Below, piece by piece: positions 30,993-32,049 of a stretch of DNA of 32,049 nt. Positions within the stretch are counted from its first letter, which is position 1. Each line of letters opens with the position of its first letter. The stretch spans positions 1 to 32,049 of the forward strand of contig PNON01000026.1 of the NCBI GenBank assembly GCA_013824865.1, in the 5' to 3' direction. The stretch is from Anaerolinea sp. (lineage in GTDB: Bacteria > Chloroflexota > Anaerolineae > Anaerolineales > Anaerolineaceae). The notes below the pieces were generated by a model. It did no database searches. It worked only from the letters and a program-made list of their open reading frames with translations, and was not told the origin of the DNA. The position numbers and the translations under genes were made by a program.

Positions 30993-31700
30993 ATGGATGA
31001 ATTTGCCCGCCAGGTTGCAAATCTGTTCCAAATCACCCTCTCTCCCAAGCAGGTAAGGCTATTTTCAACCTATGAACAGCTGCTGCTGGAATGGAATCGG
31101 AAGATCAACCTGACAGCCATTCGCGATATTCCTAGTATCCGCGTCAAGCACTTCCTGGATTCCCTCAGCCTTGTTCGCTCCATCAGCGGTCCACCAACCT
31201 CCTGCATAGATGTCGGTACTGGCGCAGGATTTCCGGGCATCCCACTTAAAATTGTCTATCCCAAAATGCGTTTGACGCTGGTCGAATCGATTGGCAAGAA
31301 AGCAACTTTTTGTCAGTTGGTGGTGGATGCCCTTTCATTATCTAATGTTGAAGTGATCGCTTCCCGCGCGGAAGATGCTGGCCATTTATCTGCCCACCGG
31401 GAGAAATATGATCTCGCCCTGGCTCGCGCCGTGGCTTGCATGCCCACCCTGGCAGAATATCTGCTGCCCCTCGTAAGGATTGGCGGGTGGATGATTGCAC
31501 AGAAAGGCAGCAGCGCACATGAAGAAACACAAACCGCTGCGCATGCATTTAAGGTGCTGGGCGGTGAATTGGAGAGCATCCTGTCTGTGGAGCTGCCGGG
31601 GGTAAGTGATGAACGCTTCCTGGTGGTGGTTAAGAAAATCGCGGCAACACCGGGTCAATATCCGCGCTTCGCCGGTCAGCCAGTAAAAAAACCATTGTGA
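30993..31700 (+). CDS. rsmG: 16S rRNA (guanine-N7) methyltransferase RsmG
   Basis: A 235-aa SAM-dependent methyltransferase (GidB) that methylates N7 of G527 (E. coli numbering) in 16S rRNA; loss gives low-level streptomycin resistance in several bacteria. The SAM loop DVGTGAGFPGIPLKIVYP and the segments KINLTAIRD, VKHFLDSLSL and ARAVACMPTLAEYLLPL are classical RsmG. The longer frame from 30966 is rejected: ATG 30993 gives the normal N-terminus (MDEFARQV) and lies 6 nt after a TATAAT box. It is followed by a terminator, with recF convergent beyond it. Confidence 0.95.
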   Translation: MDEFARQVANLFQITLSPKQVRLFSTYEQLLLEWNRKINLTAIRDIPSIRVKHFLDSLSLVRSISGPPTSCIDVGTGAGFPGIPLKIVYPKMRLTLVESIGKKATFCQLVVDALSLSNVEVIASRAEDAGHLSAHREKYDLALARAVACMPTLAEYLLPLVRIGGWMIAQKGSSAHEETQTAAHAFKVLGGELESILSVELPGVSDERFLVVVKKIAATPGQYPRFAGQPVKKPL

Positions 31701-31728
31701 GCAGAGATGGGTTCAAATAAGATGATAA

Positions 31729-31750
31729 CCTTCCAAAGGAAGGATATTTT
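31729..31750. terminator. Hairpin between rsmG and recF
   Basis: CCTTCC (31729-31734) pairs with GGAAGG (31738-31743) around AAA, followed by ATATTTTATTT. It separates two convergent genes. Confidence 0.6.
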
Positions 31751-32049
31751 ATTTCTGCATCACCAGCGAACCGGAAGTGATCTGCCACAGCTGGCTGGCA
31801 GCTAAAAAGGCAGGCGTGAATAGATCCAGGTCAGTGGTAGTGAGCAATACCTGCTCGCAGTCAGAGACAGCCTGCAATAGGCTTGCCCGACGGTGTTCAT
31901 CCAGCTCAGCAAGGGTTTCATCCAGCAGCAGCACCGGAGACTCCCCCGTCTTTTCCTTCATCCACTGCATTTCGCCCAGCTTCAAAGATTGCAGCGCAGT
32001 GCGCACCTGCCCTCGTGAACCGAAGTCTGCCAGGTTCTGACCGTTCACC
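31749..32049 (-). CDS. recF: RecF recombination protein, C-terminal part only (runs off right edge)
   Basis: The last 100 residues of RecF. FGSRGQVRTALQSLKLGEMQ is the ABC-signature region (SRGQ...LKLAE) and PVLLLDETLAELDEHRRASLL is the Walker B with the D-loop, both diagnostic of RecF. RecF loads RecA at single-strand gaps with RecO and RecR. The frame continues past 32049; the GTG near the edge is not its true start. It is convergent with rsmG. Confidence 0.92.
   Translation of the reverse strand, partial: VNGQNLADFGSRGQVRTALQSLKLGEMQWMKEKTGESPVLLLDETLAELDEHRRASLLQAVSDCEQVLLTTTDLDLFTPAFLAASQLWQITSGSLVMQK

Noticed and set aside
1-32049. CRISPR array, insertion sequence, replication origin
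   Set aside because: I saw no regularly spaced repeats with unique spacers, no transposase gene, and no DnaA-box cluster. recF at the right edge makes an origin nearby possible outside the window, but nothing inside supports it.

Overview
The window looks like a chromosomal segment of an anaerobic or facultative bacterium. My best guess is Chloroflexota, Anaerolineae-like. This is an inference from gene content: a T-box ahead of valS, an AOR-family oxidoreductase next to an uptake hydrogenase, M29 peptidase, Asp-box lipoprotein, frequent leaderless starts, and intergenic repeats of a type I associate with that group. Most genes have mid-range GC; the block at about 20400-23200 is clearly AT-rich.

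Layout. 1-378: 5' part of a leftward unknown gene. 523-2684: CBS-domain protein (leftward), ArfB ribosome-rescue hydrolase and GDP-mannose 4,6-dehydratase (rightward). 2721-3590: gene-free, filled with palindromic repeats. 3658-9034: NERD-nuclease/UvrD-like helicase, a DUF1330 protein, then a T-box leader and valS. 9153-14534: a leftward hydrogenase operon in the order hybO-hybA-hybB-hybC-hybD, with an FNR-like site and -10 element upstream. 15127-20303: M29 aminopeptidase, a secreted small protein, a convergent Asp-box lipoprotein, dinB and a tyrosine phosphatase. 20323: tRNA-Thr(CGU). 20400-23200: AT-rich island with a possible structured RNA and a membrane-anchored PIN-like protein. 23221-26423: PD-(D/E)XK nuclease-like protein and an AOR-family enzyme. 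26622-27315: decayed GAF/HD-GYP gene. 27633-31700: orphan LuxR-type HTH, a 66-aa protein, uridine kinase, a VTT membrane protein, M20 dipeptidase and rsmG. The right edge holds the 3' end of recF.

The main discovery is in the hydrogenase large subunit (9614-11332). The reading frame is interrupted once, by a TGA exactly where the second cysteine of the N-terminal nickel-binding motif (RxCGxC) belongs. The frame continues unchanged for about 500 well-conserved codons with an intact C-terminal CxxC. A 6-bp hairpin with a 5-nt loop follows at the distance expected of a bacterial SECIS. The best reading is a selenocysteine-containing [NiFe] hydrogenase with Sec at the N-terminal, bridging ligand position. 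The [NiFeSe] enzymes I know of carry Sec in the C-terminal motif instead.

A second theme is transcription architecture. Four genes (arfB, the orphan LuxR gene, udk, rsmG) have a TATAAT-like -10 box exactly 6 nt before the ATG and no Shine-Dalgarno, and the Asp-box lipoprotein gene has a weaker match to the same layout. This predicts leaderless mRNAs and fixes the start codons.
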